DNA from: Phycobacter sedimenti
GTDB taxonomy: Bacteria; Pseudomonadota; Alphaproteobacteria; Rhodobacterales; Rhodobacteraceae
Direction: 5' to 3'
DNA length: 64,000 nucleotides
NCBI RefSeq assembly: GCF_038148855.1
Contig: NZ_JBBVGR010000009.1
Coordinates: 62,001 to 126,000 of the forward strand
This document shows, piece by piece, positions 33,726 through 44,842 of this stretch. The first letter of the stretch is position 1, and every line of letters begins with the position of its first letter. A program made the position numbers and the translations under genes. The notes under the pieces were generated by a model. That model ran no database searches. It worked only from the letters and a program-made list of their open reading frames with translations, and was not told the DNA's origin.

Positions 33726-34133
33726 ATGACCAAAGCCTTCTGGGATCTGGCAAAAGCCATGATCAATGCGACACTTCTGCTTGCGGCCCTGTGCCTGTTC
33801 CTGGGCTGGCAGCTGTTTGCGTCCGTAGGGCGTTTGACCGACCAGCTTGTGGACACACGTGACAGCCTGGCACCCATCCATCAAGATTTGCGCGGTCTGA
33901 AAAATGACCTTGGGCAGATCAAAGCCACCCTCACGTCCGGGACACCCCATGGCCCCGAGGTCACTGATGCTCTGATCAAACTCGATCAGCGTCTTGCCGA
34001 CGCACAACGCGTCCTTGGCGAAAAACTGGGTTCCATAGACCAAATCGCCATCACCGCTGCCGAAACCTTTGCCGCAAGTCTGGTGCGGGGTATCGCAGAG
34101 ACCTTTGGGCGCACGCCCCGGTCAGACGTTTAG
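33726..34133 (+). CDS. Hypothetical membrane-anchored protein
   Basis: This 135-aa protein has one N-terminal membrane helix (about residues 13-35, LLLAALCLFLGWQLF) and a soluble part predicted to be helical or coiled coil (QLVDTRDSLAPIHQDLRGL, then DALIKLDQRLADAQRVLGE). I do not recognise a family. The ATG at 33726 has GGAG upstream at good spacing, so I prefer it to the ATG at 33711. It is convergent with the DUF924 gene and divergent from lpdA. Confidence 0.65.
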   Translation: MTKAFWDLAKAMINATLLLAALCLFLGWQLFASVGRLTDQLVDTRDSLAPIHQDLRGLKNDLGQIKATLTSGTPHGPEVTDALIKLDQRLADAQRVLGEKLGSIDQIAITAAETFAASLVRGIAETFGRTPRSDV

Positions 34134-34180
34134 CACCGACGCACGACCCAAACGGGGCCTTGTTGACTGGCTGTTGTCAG

Positions 34181-34759
34181 TCAGCTTGCCTGTTGCAGCA
34201 TCCGAACAGTCTCGCCGTACCCGCCTTCCTGGACATAGGCGATCTCGGGCGCGGTGCTGTGGCGCAACAGCGCCTCATTGCGATAGGGGAAGCGTCCGAA
34301 CTCGCGGATCACGGCACGATGGGCACGGGCATGTAGCAGGTTCGACTCGCCGCTTTGCGGCATCCGTTCCTTCATCAACCGCACGCACCGCTCCTGATCG
34401 CATAGGTTCTCGGAATGCATCAACGGCAGGTAGAAGAACTGCCGCGCGGGCTCGTCGATCTTCATGTCCCATTTCTTGTGAAGTGCGTTCTTGGCGGCAG
34501 CCAGTGCAATTGCGTCAGAGGCAAAAGCGCGACCCGACCCACGGAACATGTTTCGCGGCAACTGGTCAGTCAGCACAATGTAGGCCAGCGTTCCGCTCGG
34601 GTAGGTAAGCCACAGGGAAAACCGGCCCTCACACGCCGCCTCCCAGGTGGATTGAAACTTTTGACGAACACGCTCATCCAATTCGTCGTCTTGCAGGTAC
34701 CACCCTTTTTCTCCGACCTCATCCAGCCAGAACTCCAGGATGTCTTCGGGGCGAACCAT
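34181..34759 (-). CDS. DUF924 family protein
   Basis: This 192-aa protein belongs to DUF924, a helical, TPR-like family of unknown function. Family marks are PEDILEFWLDEVG at the start, GTLAYIVLTDQLPRNMFRGSG in the middle and PLMHSENLCDQE, HRAVIREFGRFPYRNEALLR toward the end. The ATG at 34759 has GGAGAAGG upstream; the frame to 34810 adds 17 residues not typical of the family. It is likely a single-gene unit. Confidence 0.9.
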   Translation of the reverse strand: MVRPEDILEFWLDEVGEKGWYLQDDELDERVRQKFQSTWEAACEGRFSLWLTYPSGTLAYIVLTDQLPRNMFRGSGRAFASDAIALAAAKNALHKKWDMKIDEPARQFFYLPLMHSENLCDQERCVRLMKERMPQSGESNLLHARAHRAVIREFGRFPYRNEALLRHSTAPEIAYVQEGGYGETVRMLQQAS

Positions 34760-34897
34760 TTTGCCTTCTCCACTTGTAACACGCCCCTCCACCTTCAAAG
34801 ATTTGGCCAACGCATTTCAAGCCACGGGAGCGTCACGAATTGCAACAAGAGCGGCATTCGGTGAAATATTGCTCACGTTTTCGGCACGTTAGCGCCA

Positions 34898-36172
34898 TCA
34901 GCGCACCTCTTGCGCGGTTTCCTGCTCTTCCAGTTCGGTTTCAATGGCATATTCCTGGGCAAATTCCACCGCAACCGGAGAGCCGGTCGGCGCCATCGGG
35001 GCAATGGTGCCCGATTCGTCAACAGCAACCGATGCACGCTGAGTCATCCGGTAGAGCGCATAGGCAGCCAGCGCTAAGGTCAGCACCGCCATGATCAGGA
35101 AAAAGCCCGGCGGGCCCAAAATGCCGTCCCCCATCAACCAACCGGTGATCAGCGGGCCGGTGATGGCGCCAAGGCCGTTGATGAACACCAGCCCGCCCGA
35201 AGCTGCCGCCATGTCATCATAGTCGAGGTAGTCGTTGGTATGCGCGATGAGCAGCGAATACAGCGGGTTGGTCATGCCCCCGATCAGGAAGGCCGCCACC
35301 AGCAGAAAGACAAAATTCCCGCCAAGCGCCATGCCCAGAACCGCCGCCGCGCCGCTGCAGGCAGCGGCAAACAGGATGACTACACGGCGGTCCATCCGGT
35401 CTGACACCCAGCCAAGCGGGTATTGCAGCACCAATGCGCCGACATAGAATGTGGCCACGAACAGGGAAATCTGCGGCAGGGTCAGCCCGGCAGAGGCGCC
35501 ATAGACCGCGCTCATGCCGAATTGTGCTGAGAATACGCCGCCCAGAAGGAACATACCGACACAGCCCAGAGGGGAGGCCTCCATCAGCTTGGACAGGCTC
35601 ATCGGTTTGGTGGTGTCAAAGGCTGGCGTGGGCGAGATCGACAAAAGAATGGGCGCAAAGGAGACCGAGATGACGACAGAGGCGATCACGAAGGTCTCAT
35701 AGCCCGACGGGTTGCCCACCAGCATCAAGGCCTGGGCCGTCACGATCCCAAGCATCTGCACCAGCATATAGAGCGACAGCGCCTTGCCGCGGTTGGCATT
35801 GTCGGCAGCATTGTTCAGCCAGCTCTCGGCGGTCACATACACGCCGGAAAAGCAGAACCCGATCAGCACCCGGCCCAACATCCAGGCAAAGGGGTTGGTG
35901 ATCGCGGGATAGAGAATCATCACCGCCGAAATCAGCGAGGCGAGTGCCGCAAAGACCCGCACGTGGCCAACCCGCCGGATCATCTCGGGCGCCATGCGCG
36001 AGCCGCCCAGAAAGCCGACGAAATAGGCCGACATCACAAAGGACATCTCAAGCGTCGAAAAGCCTTCAAGATCGCCGCGCACGCCCAGAATGGTGCCCTG
36101 CAGGCCGTTTCCGACCATCAGCATGCCCATGCCCAAAAGCAGCGCCCATGCGCTCGACAGTACCTGCCACAT
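34898..36172 (-). CDS. MFS transporter (YcaD-like)
   Basis: This 424-aa carrier has 12 predicted helices followed by an acidic cytoplasmic tail of about 50 residues (from about 375, ending ELEEQETAQEVR). Marks of the YcaD-like subgroup are GFCFSGVYVTAESWLNN and PLGWVSDRMDRRVVILF. The substrate is unknown. It is a single gene with about 200 bases on its queA side and 140 on its DUF924 side. Confidence 0.87.
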   Translation of the reverse strand: MWQVLSSAWALLLGMGMLMVGNGLQGTILGVRGDLEGFSTLEMSFVMSAYFVGFLGGSRMAPEMIRRVGHVRVFAALASLISAVMILYPAITNPFAWMLGRVLIGFCFSGVYVTAESWLNNAADNANRGKALSLYMLVQMLGIVTAQALMLVGNPSGYETFVIASVVISVSFAPILLSISPTPAFDTTKPMSLSKLMEASPLGCVGMFLLGGVFSAQFGMSAVYGASAGLTLPQISLFVATFYVGALVLQYPLGWVSDRMDRRVVILFAAACSGAAAVLGMALGGNFVFLLVAAFLIGGMTNPLYSLLIAHTNDYLDYDDMAAASGGLVFINGLGAITGPLITGWLMGDGILGPPGFFLIMAVLTLALAAYALYRMTQRASVAVDESGTIAPMAPTGSPVAVEFAQEYAIETELEEQETAQEVR

Positions 36173-36377
36173 CGCTCGAATTACCTTTGTTGCCTGTCGT
36201 CGGCCGCCCGGTGCCGGGTGGCCAGTGTTTCATGTCAACCGCCGCCCGGGCCGGTGCGGATCCTGAGACCGCGGACCGGAACAGTCGCTTACTGCGTGAT
36301 CGTTTTCATTCCAGCGCCTTGAATGCAACCAATAGGCCCTGATTATTGCTAAGAGGACCTTAGCGCGCTCAAAGAAT

Positions 36378-37448
36378 TCACGTCTGATCCGCGCCCGCCG
36401 CAGGCGGGATCAAAAGCGACGCATCGCCGTAAGAAAAGAACCGGTAGCGGTTTTCGACCGCATGAGCGTAGATCTGGCGGATGCATTCCTGCCCCATCAG
36501 GGCCGAGACCAGCATCATCAGGGTCGAGCGGGGCAGGTGGAAATTGGTCATCAGGGCGTCTGCCACCTGGAAGGTAAAGCCGGGGTAGATGAAAATATCC
36601 GTCTCTCCCTCCCACGGGGTGATCTCGCCGCTGCGCGCCGCGCTTTCGATCAGGCGCAGGGCGGTGGTGCCCACCGGGATCACCCGTCCGCCCGCCGCCT
36701 TGGTCGCGGCGATCTCGGCAGCCGCCTCGGGGCTCACCCGGCCCCATTCGGCGTGCATCTTGTGGGTGGTCACATCGTCCACCTTGACCGGCAGGAAGGT
36801 GCCCGCGCCAACATGAAGGGTCACATAGGTGAAGGTCACACCGTGCTGCGCCAGCGCCTTCAGGAGCGGTTCGTCAAAATGCAGCGACGCCGTGGGCGCC
36901 GCCACCGCGCCAGAGTTTCTGGCCCAGACGGTCTGGTAATCGGTCTTGTCCTGCTCGTCCGCGGCGCGTTTGGCGGCGATATAGGGCGGCAAGGGCATCG
37001 CCCCCGCTTCGGCAAGCGCCTCCTCGAAGTCATCCCCCTCAAGAGTGAACCGCAAGGCACCCTGCCCCTCTTCCACGCGCTCCAGCGTGGCGCTGAAACC
37101 CTCGGCAAAAACGATCTCTTCGCCCGGTTTGATTTTCTTGAGCGGCTTGAGCAGGGCAGCCCAGGTTCCGTCGGCCCCCGGCTCCAACAGCGTGACCTCG
37201 ATCCGCGCTTCCGTCTGCCCCTGGGCGCTGCTGCGGTGGCGCAGGCCCGAAAGACGCGCAGGGATAACCTTGGTGTCATTCAACACAAGGCGATCACCAG
37301 GGTGCAGCCACTGCGTCAGATCATGGACATGGGCGTCCGAAATTTCGGTGCCATTTGCCACCAGAAGACGGGCCGAACTGCGCGGTACGGCAGGTCGGGT
37401 CGCGATCAGATCCTCGGGGAGGTCGAAATCAAAGTCACTCAGTTTCAT
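36378..37448 (-). CDS. queA: S-adenosylmethionine:tRNA ribosyltransferase-isomerase
   Basis: QueA transfers the ribosyl part of S-adenosylmethionine to preQ1 in tRNA, forming epoxyqueuosine. The 356-aa protein begins MKLSDFDFDLPEDLIATRPA, the family start, and has LVLNDTKVIPARL, VTLHVGAGTFLPVKVDD, HAEWGRVSPEAA and FHLPRSTLMMLVSALMG. The ATG at 37448 was chosen from this start; the frame to 37691 runs into the upstream AsmA-like gene. The large AsmA-like gene lies 58 bases upstream on the same strand. Confidence 0.97.
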   Translation of the reverse strand: MKLSDFDFDLPEDLIATRPAVPRSSARLLVANGTEISDAHVHDLTQWLHPGDRLVLNDTKVIPARLSGLRHRSSAQGQTEARIEVTLLEPGADGTWAALLKPLKKIKPGEEIVFAEGFSATLERVEEGQGALRFTLEGDDFEEALAEAGAMPLPPYIAAKRAADEQDKTDYQTVWARNSGAVAAPTASLHFDEPLLKALAQHGVTFTYVTLHVGAGTFLPVKVDDVTTHKMHAEWGRVSPEAAAEIAATKAAGGRVIPVGTTALRLIESAARSGEITPWEGETDIFIYPGFTFQVADALMTNFHLPRSTLMMLVSALMGQECIRQIYAHAVENRYRFFSYGDASLLIPPAAGADQT

Positions 37449-37506
37449 GCCGCGCCATATAGTGGCTTCGCAACGCCTTGACCACGGCAAAGCGCACATC
37501 CTTTGC

Positions 37507-40500
37507 CTAGCGCTCGCCCGCCTGCGAGTTTTCCGGTGGCGCCGACGGCTTTTCCGGGGCCAGCGGCCCGCTGGAAGGCACCTCGGCTGCCGGTGTCTGC
37601 CCCGGAACCTGGGGCGTGCGCCCCCGGAACAGTTCGCGGAACATCCCCGGCGCCAAGGCAGACAACGGGTTGACCTGCACAGCCGGATCATCCGCAGTGC
37701 CGCGCAGGCGGAAGGAAAAACCGATCAACCCTTCTCCCTTGCGGGTAAGAACACTACCGATCGCATTCAGCATGTAGAGCGGAGAAATCACCCCGCGCAT
37801 GTCCAGCGCCGTGGTGTTCAGATTGTAGTTTCCATCCATGGACAGGCCGATCGACGGTCCCACGGCGCTGCTTTCGTGGACAATCAGATGGGTCGCGCCA
37901 AGCCTGAACTTTGCCTCCACCTCCGCGAACAGGATACCCTGTCCCGACAGCTCGTTGACCAATCCGACCAGGCTGATGGCATTGACCAGCGCCGCCATGG
38001 AGGGCGCGTCCTTGATCCGCGTGTTACGCACTGTCATGCGGCCATCGTACTCGCCCGCCCGCGCGGCCGGCACCAGCGTCATGTCAAAGCTGCCGCCCTG
38101 CCCGTGCCGCAGCACTCCGGCAGACCGAAAGATCCCCCCCGCATCGGCCGACTTGATCCGCGTCGCCGTGCCCCCGCCTTCCGGCAACAGGATCCCGCTC
38201 AGGGGCGTTTGACCATTGAGACTGGCCCTGAATTCACCGCGAAATCCGCCCGCCACAGAGAAACGCCCGGCAAACCCGGTCAGCGCAATGCTGTCAGTGA
38301 CCTGCAGACGGTCGAGGTTGAGCGTGACGGGACCAATGCCGCCAGCACCCGTGCCGCTGCTGCCACTGCCGCCGCTGCTGCTTGTGAACGGCGCCGCGCG
38401 CATGTCGATCCGCCCGCCGTCCATGCGCAACTCTGGCGGCGCCGCGCCGCGCCCGATCAGCGAAACCGGCCCGTCCATCCAGCCTCCCAGGGATACCGAA
38501 CTGAAAACAGCGCGGTCCAAACCGCCGTCCTCTTGCGTTGTCACGGTCCCCTCGGCCCGCAGCCCCGCCGCATCGATGCGCAACCGGTCCACAGAGGGCT
38601 GAGCGCGCAGGGTCACGATCATATCGAGCACCCCTTCCGCCTCAGGGGGCTTGCGCCAGTCGAGGCTGGGAATACGCAGACCAATGCCAGCAAGCACAGA
38701 GGTCAGGCTGAGTTCGGGCGGAACCCCGGGCGTCAGCCGCAGACTGTAGCGCCCTGTCCCGGCACCAAACACGGTTCCCGGCGGCAGACCGATATTGAAG
38801 GTCGTGACCACATCTTCGGACAGGGCGACGTCGCCGGTCACAAAACTCGTCGGATCCACTCCGGCTCCGATCTCCTGGCGCCAGGTTGCAGTCAACGGCA
38901 CACCCGACAAGGTCCCCTCTCCGGAAAGCTCCACATGGCCCTGATCTCCGCGGATGGTCAGGCGCTCTGAACGGACCTCCTGACCCGGCACAAGAACGCG
39001 GCTGGTCACATCCGTGACCTCTCCGGAATAGTGATACAGAATTTCCTCTGGCGCGACGCCAGTGCGCAACGGTACGGACAACGTTCCGGCGAGACGCACC
39101 GCCGCCTGTGCCAGGTCCACCGGCAACCCGGCTTTTGACATCACCTCAAGGGGGGGACGATCCAGCAGGGACAGAGCCGCTGTGATGGGCCCTGACGCCT
39201 CAACCCGTGCGATCCCGGGAGCGCCCCCCTTGACCGAAGTGTCAGGAATGATGAACGAGGTGCCGGCAACATCGATACGACCTCCCTCATCCGCTGTCAC
39301 ATGTCCTGAACTAGCAATCGCGACGAGACGCGTACCATGCAGATTGAAGTGACCGGATGCGCCCTGCAGCGGAGGCAGGTTCTTTTGAAACCGGACGTTC
39401 ACATCGGAAAAGCTCGTGTCCAGATGCAGGAACGGCCGCCCTCGGCCCTCACCGCGCAAGGCGACCTCGCCATCCTTGAAGGTTCCCGTGAACAGGTTCT
39501 CCCGGACCCACTCCCGGGGCTTTGGCGGCGCGGCCGCCGGCCAGAGTTCCTTGACGCGCTGAACCGAAATCTCGTCCACTTTGCCGTTCAGCGCATAGGT
39601 CCAACCCTCGGGGCCTGCCGCAGCACTCCCATCCAATAGCACGCGGGTCTCGCCGTCGCGCACCAGCATTTCACCCACCTCCAGGCGGAACGGCTCGGTA
39701 TGCAGGCGGAAATCGGCCCGCAGGCCCGCAAACTTGAGCGGTGCGTCATAAAGGTAGCCCGGGTTGATCTCGAGGTCCGACACCCTGAGTTGCCCGACCA
39801 GTTCGGTCAGCCTGCCGTTCTGGATTCCGCTCAGCTCGGCGCGCCCTTCCATCATGCCGGACACCCAGCCGCTTTGAATCTTGAGCTCGTCAAACTGCAG
39901 CGCCTGTTCCGCCGGGAAATAGGTAAAATAGCTATGGGCGCTCTTGATCGGCACCGGCAGGGTTTCCGGCGACGGCTGGATGACACCCTGTCCGATCTGC
40001 AGGCTTGCCGCCAAGCTCAGCAATTCGCCCGTACTCCCGATGCCGCCACGCAGCGAGCCGGAGATCGGTGCCCGAAGCGCCTGCAGCCATCCAAGGACGG
40101 GCGCCTGCGCTGAGATGTCCTCGCTTGCAATATCGTTGAACAGAAACCCGAATTCGGCGGATGCATCCCCGATGTCGGATCTGTAGTTGGCCTCCATGCT
40201 GCCAACATACTGACGTCCGCTCAGCACGGAAAAACCGCTGGACAGCGACAGGCGCCTGCCATCTCTGAGGAGGCGGACCGAGCCACCGTCCAGGGTCCAG
40301 ACGCGATTGATCCGACCATCCTCGTACCGCAGGGTGACAGCCTCAGTCGTGACTTCGCTCAGCGCCAGAAGCCCAGGGCGCTCCAGTTGACTGTCCCAGG
40401 TCTCGATCAGTTTCGGCAAATCGGACGCCGATCGCAGCGGGGTGCCCGTGTCCGAAAAGCTGATCGCAAAGTTACCATCAGCATCCCTGCGAAGGGCTGC

Positions 40501-41016
40501 GAAAAGGCCGCTGAGCCAGACTTTCTTTGGTTGAAAACGCCCGCGCAACAAGGGACGCATGGCGAGCGAGATCTCGGCATCGGCGAGGCGTGCAACCGCA
40601 GCGCCATCTGCTTGCCGCAATATCACATCCCGCAAACCGATTGTGGGTCGCCACCCGCGGTTGACCACCATGTGGACCTGTCCGAACTCGATCTCCAGAC
40701 CGCCAAGGTTCTGCTCCAGCCGGGTCTCAACGCGCTGCCGTACCCAGTCCGGCACCGAAAGCCGCATGCCGATCCCGAAATAGAGCGCACCACCGACCAG
40801 CAGGGACACTGCCAAAAGCAGATACACAAAGTACCTGAGCCATTTCCGCCCCCGCAGGCGCGCGACCTTGAACCCGCCCACAGCAGTCTCGGCGGCCCTG
40901 TTCGGCCCCGGCACTGAAGTTGCCGATACGCTGGCACTGGCATCCGGCCTGTCGGCAGGATCGGGTCGCACGTGGTCCGCCTCCGCGTCGATCTGTTCTT
41001 TCCCTTTGTCCGCCAT
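37507..41016 (-). CDS. Large AsmA-like/DUF3971 protein (YhdP-type)
   Basis: This 1169-aa protein has a cytoplasmic N-terminus (1-58), one membrane helix (about 61-82, YFVYLLLAVSLLVGGALYF) and a very long periplasmic part rich in short beta repeats, with the DUF3971 region in the middle and the AsmA-like C-terminal region ending near VNPLSALAPGMFRELFRG. Proteins of this build (YhdP, TamB, AsmA) form bridge-like lipid channels that move phospholipids to the outer membrane. The signature GSVLTRKGEGLIGFSFRLRGTADDPAVQVNPLS is split across this end. A proline-rich tail follows. It is divergent from bcp with 47 bases between the starts. Confidence 0.86.
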   Translation of the reverse strand: MADKGKEQIDAEADHVRPDPADRPDASASVSATSVPGPNRAAETAVGGFKVARLRGRKWLRYFVYLLLAVSLLVGGALYFGIGMRLSVPDWVRQRVETRLEQNLGGLEIEFGQVHMVVNRGWRPTIGLRDVILRQADGAAVARLADAEISLAMRPLLRGRFQPKKVWLSGLFAALRRDADGNFAISFSDTGTPLRSASDLPKLIETWDSQLERPGLLALSEVTTEAVTLRYEDGRINRVWTLDGGSVRLLRDGRRLSLSSGFSVLSGRQYVGSMEANYRSDIGDASAEFGFLFNDIASEDISAQAPVLGWLQALRAPISGSLRGGIGSTGELLSLAASLQIGQGVIQPSPETLPVPIKSAHSYFTYFPAEQALQFDELKIQSGWVSGMMEGRAELSGIQNGRLTELVGQLRVSDLEINPGYLYDAPLKFAGLRADFRLHTEPFRLEVGEMLVRDGETRVLLDGSAAAGPEGWTYALNGKVDEISVQRVKELWPAAAPPKPREWVRENLFTGTFKDGEVALRGEGRGRPFLHLDTSFSDVNVRFQKNLPPLQGASGHFNLHGTRLVAIASSGHVTADEGGRIDVAGTSFIIPDTSVKGGAPGIARVEASGPITAALSLLDRPPLEVMSKAGLPVDLAQAAVRLAGTLSVPLRTGVAPEEILYHYSGEVTDVTSRVLVPGQEVRSERLTIRGDQGHVELSGEGTLSGVPLTATWRQEIGAGVDPTSFVTGDVALSEDVVTTFNIGLPPGTVFGAGTGRYSLRLTPGVPPELSLTSVLAGIGLRIPSLDWRKPPEAEGVLDMIVTLRAQPSVDRLRIDAAGLRAEGTVTTQEDGGLDRAVFSSVSLGGWMDGPVSLIGRGAAPPELRMDGGRIDMRAAPFTSSSGGSGSSGTGAGGIGPVTLNLDRLQVTDSIALTGFAGRFSVAGGFRGEFRASLNGQTPLSGILLPEGGGTATRIKSADAGGIFRSAGVLRHGQGGSFDMTLVPAARAGEYDGRMTVRNTRIKDAPSMAALVNAISLVGLVNELSGQGILFAEVEAKFRLGATHLIVHESSAVGPSIGLSMDGNYNLNTTALDMRGVISPLYMLNAIGSVLTRKGEGLIGFSFRLRGTADDPAVQVNPLSALAPGMFRELFRGRTPQVPGQTPAAEVPSSGPLAPEKPSAPPENSQAGER

Positions 41017-41063
41017 AGTCTATCTATGGCACCCGACACTGCAAAACCAAGCGGAGACTATAC

Positions 41064-41540
41064 ATGTCCGAACCATCCGATCTTGCCCCATCCGATCTCG
41101 CGCCACTGTTCACCCTGCCCCGCGATGGCGGCGGCGAGGTCTCGCTGGCCGACCTCAAGGGAGAGGCCGTCGTGCTGTTTTTCTACCCGCGTGATGATAC
41201 GCCGGGCTGCACCAAGGAATCCATTGGATTTTCAGGCTCTTTGCAGGCTTTTGCCGATGCCGGTGCCAAGGTCTTTGGCATTTCCAAGGACACCGTCGCC
41301 AAACACGACAAATTCGTCGCCAAACATGAGCTGACCACCCCGCTCTTGTCCGACGCCGATGGCACCACCTGCGAGGACTATGGCGTGTGGAAGGAAAAGA
41401 ACATGTACGGCAAGAAACACTGGGGCATCGAACGCTCCACCTTCCTGATCGACGCCGAGGGGCGCATTGCCCGGATCTGGCGCAAGGTAAAGGTCGATGG
41501 CCATGTCGAAGAGGTGCTGGAGGCGGTAAAGGCACTCTGA
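41064..41540 (+). CDS. bcp: Thioredoxin-dependent peroxiredoxin, Bcp/PrxQ type
   Basis: This 158-aa peroxiredoxin reduces peroxides and lipid hydroperoxides. The peroxidatic cysteine is Cys49 in YPRDDTPGCTKESIGF. The resolving cysteine found five residues later in E. coli Bcp is replaced by serine/isoleucine, and the only other cysteine is Cys103 (TTCEDYGVW), so it is a 1-Cys enzyme or uses an unusual partner. The rest, including FGISKDTVAKHDKF and ERSTFLIDAEGRIARIWRKVKVDGH, is typical. Confidence 0.94.
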   Translation: MSEPSDLAPSDLAPLFTLPRDGGGEVSLADLKGEAVVLFFYPRDDTPGCTKESIGFSGSLQAFADAGAKVFGISKDTVAKHDKFVAKHELTTPLLSDADGTTCEDYGVWKEKNMYGKKHWGIERSTFLIDAEGRIARIWRKVKVDGHVEEVLEAVKAL

Positions 41541-41644
41541 TCCAAGGGAGCAAACAGGTGCGGACGGGACTGTTCACGATATGCGGGGGGGGACCTCCCG
41601 CGCCCGCGGAACAGCCCCTTTTCGGGCCTGCCCCTGGCGGCCTT

Positions 41645-41728
41645 GGGCCCGGCGCCGCGCTTGGCGCGGCGCCGGGCCCAACGGGAAGAGATCATTCTTT
41701 CAATGATCGACGACGGGCGGGAGCCTGC
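41645..41728 (+). repeat. Dispersed palindromic element, copy 1
   Basis: The element starts with a perfect 16-bp inverted repeat (41645-41660 and 41664-41679, loop TTG) ending in GCCGGGCCC, then AACGGG, a second hairpin (GATCATT, loop CTTTC, AATGATC, 41690-41708) and CGACGGGCGGGAG. Copy 2 at 54504-54580 has the same order and orientation. It lies between bcp and the DUF455 gene. Confidence 0.75.
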
Positions 41729-41816
41729 CTTCCGGTTCAGGCGCATCTCCCGGTTGCTAACATTACGTCAGCAGGGCAAATACAGGCAAATCAAGGACGA
41801 CAGAGGCCGACACGCA

Positions 41817-42659
41817 ATGACCGACACCCCGCACTCACTTGCAGAAATGGCCACCGAGGTGCTCGTCACGGCCGATGGGCGTGAAAAGACGGCGCTTTCC
41901 CGGCGCCACGCCGCACGCTGGTTCACCTCTAGGCGCGGCGAAACTCCGGCAATCCCGATCGGCACCGCAAACCCGCCTTTGCAACCGGCCCGCCCTGAGC
42001 GCCCGGAACTGCTCGACCCACGCGATGTGCCCAAACGCAAGCCCGGATCCGAAGCGGGACGCATCGCACTTCTACATGCGGTCGCTCATATCGAACTCAA
42101 TGCCGTGGATCTTCACTGGGACATCATTGCGCGGTTCTCGCATGTCCCGATGCCCATGGGATTCTTTGACGACTGGGTAAAAGCGGCAGATGAAGAGTCC
42201 AAGCATTTCAACTTGATGTGCGACTGCCTTGAAAGCCTCGGCAGCCATTACGGCGCCCTGCCTGCTCATGCGGGCATGTGGCGTGCCGCGGAAGATACCG
42301 CAGAAGACCTCATGGGGCGCCTCGCCGTGGTTCCCATGGTTCTTGAAGCCCGCGGTCTGGATGTGACGCCCGGCATGATCGGGATATTTCGCAAGGCAAA
42401 GCTGACCGAGGCCTTTGAGGCGCTCGAGACGATCTATGCCGAGGAAGTCGGTCACGTGGCTTACGGTTCAAAATGGTTTCACTTCCTGTGCGGGCGCGAG
42501 AACCTCGATCCAAAGGACGTGTTCCATGACTTGGTGCGCAAATACTTCCATGGGGCCTTGAAGCCCCCCTTCAACGAAGAAAAACGCGCCGAGGCCGGAC
42601 TGCCGCCGGACTTTTACTGGCCCCTGACCGAAACCGGCGCGCAGGCCCCGGAGGGTTGA
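41817..42659 (+). CDS. DUF455 family ferritin-like protein
   Basis: This 280-aa helical protein has carboxylate/histidine motifs of a ferritin-like di-iron fold: AVAHIELNAVDLHWD, WVKAADEESKHFNLM and IYAEEVGHVAYGSKWF. DUF455 members are of unknown function, with di-iron oxygenase or hydroxylase activity suspected from the fold. The ATG at 41817 begins MTDTPHSLAEMATEV; the longer frame from 41643 would run through the palindromic element and is rejected. GAGG lies 11 nt upstream. Confidence 0.88.
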   Translation: MTDTPHSLAEMATEVLVTADGREKTALSRRHAARWFTSRRGETPAIPIGTANPPLQPARPERPELLDPRDVPKRKPGSEAGRIALLHAVAHIELNAVDLHWDIIARFSHVPMPMGFFDDWVKAADEESKHFNLMCDCLESLGSHYGALPAHAGMWRAAEDTAEDLMGRLAVVPMVLEARGLDVTPGMIGIFRKAKLTEAFEALETIYAEEVGHVAYGSKWFHFLCGRENLDPKDVFHDLVRKYFHGALKPPFNEEKRAEAGLPPDFYWPLTETGAQAPEG

Positions 42660-42846
42660 GCCGCGCCCGGTGCAGGCAAGTTTTCGCCAATCACCCGGCT
42701 GACCGGCCGCAATTCGTTTCCAATGGGTCAACGCACTTGCCCAAACGGTAGCCTCTGGCTATTCAAATGGGCTATGGCGCTCCGCACCCGGTCCACTGGT
42801 GGAACAACAGGCGCCAGACTTGATGGGATGGAACAAGGATCAGCAC

Positions 42847-44167
<1,321 letters not shown>

Positions 44168-44178
<11 letters not shown>

Positions 44179-44680
44179 AAGCAAAATCAACGAGCCCGGG
44201 CCCAAGCAGGCCGATGCAACCCCTGCGTCCGCGACGCCAAGCGCACCGCCCGCCGCACCGTCAAGCGACTTCAAGGCCTCCCCGCCTAAGGCAAAACCGC
44301 CCGCGTCGCTGCTCAGCTCTGATCTGCACATCACCGGCAACCTGAAAACCACCGGCGACATCCAGGTCGAAGGCACCGTCGAAGGCGACATCCGCGCCCA
44401 CCTTCTGACCATCGGCGAAAGCGCCACGATCAAGGGTGAAGTCACTGCCGATGACGTCGTGATCAACGGCCGTATCGTGGGCCGCGTACGAGGCCTCAAG
44501 GTCCGCCTCACCTCCACCGCGCGGGTTGAAGGCGACATCATCCACAAGACCATCGCCATCGAGAGCGGCGCCCATTTCGAAGGCTCCGTACAGCGTCAGG
44601 ACGACCCTCTAAACCCCGGCGCCAAGAAGGCCGCACCGGCTGCTGCATCGGCTCCGGCAGCCGCAAAGGCCGAAGGCTAA
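44168..44680 (+). CDS. Bactofilin (polymer-forming cytoskeletal protein)
   Basis: This 170-aa protein has the bactofilin beta-helix (about residues 48-145, e.g. LHITGNLKTTGDIQVEGTVEGD and VVINGRIVGRVRGLKV) flanked by Pro/Ala-rich tails. Bactofilins self-assemble without nucleotides and place cell-wall enzymes. The start lies within the end of the M23 gene, so the two are translated together. A strong terminator follows, closing a two-gene unit. Confidence 0.95.
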
Positions 44681-44720
44681 TCCGGCCGAGGCACCAGCCT
44701 CGAGGATCAGAAACAACTGA

Positions 44721-44748
44721 AAACGCCGCGACCACGCGGCGTTTTTTG
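44721..44748 (+). terminator. Intrinsic terminator after the bactofilin gene
   Basis: A perfect stem (AACGCCGCG with CGCGGCGTT, loop ACCA) runs into six T residues. It starts 40 bases after the bactofilin stop. Confidence 0.92.
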
Positions 44749-44769
44749 TTTTCCACCTATTTCTCTTCA

Positions 44770-44807
44770 CCAAAGAAAACCGCCCGCGCGGGAACCACAC
44801 GGGCGGT
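44770..44807 (-). terminator. Terminator after the exported cyclophilin gene
   Basis: On the minus strand an 8-bp stem (ACCGCCCG with CGGGCGGT, 13-base loop) is followed by TTTTCTTTG. It begins 36 bases past the stop of the cyclophilin gene. Confidence 0.8.
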
Positions 44808-44842
44808 ATTGAGACTGTGCATACCGGTCGCGGGGCGCCGGA

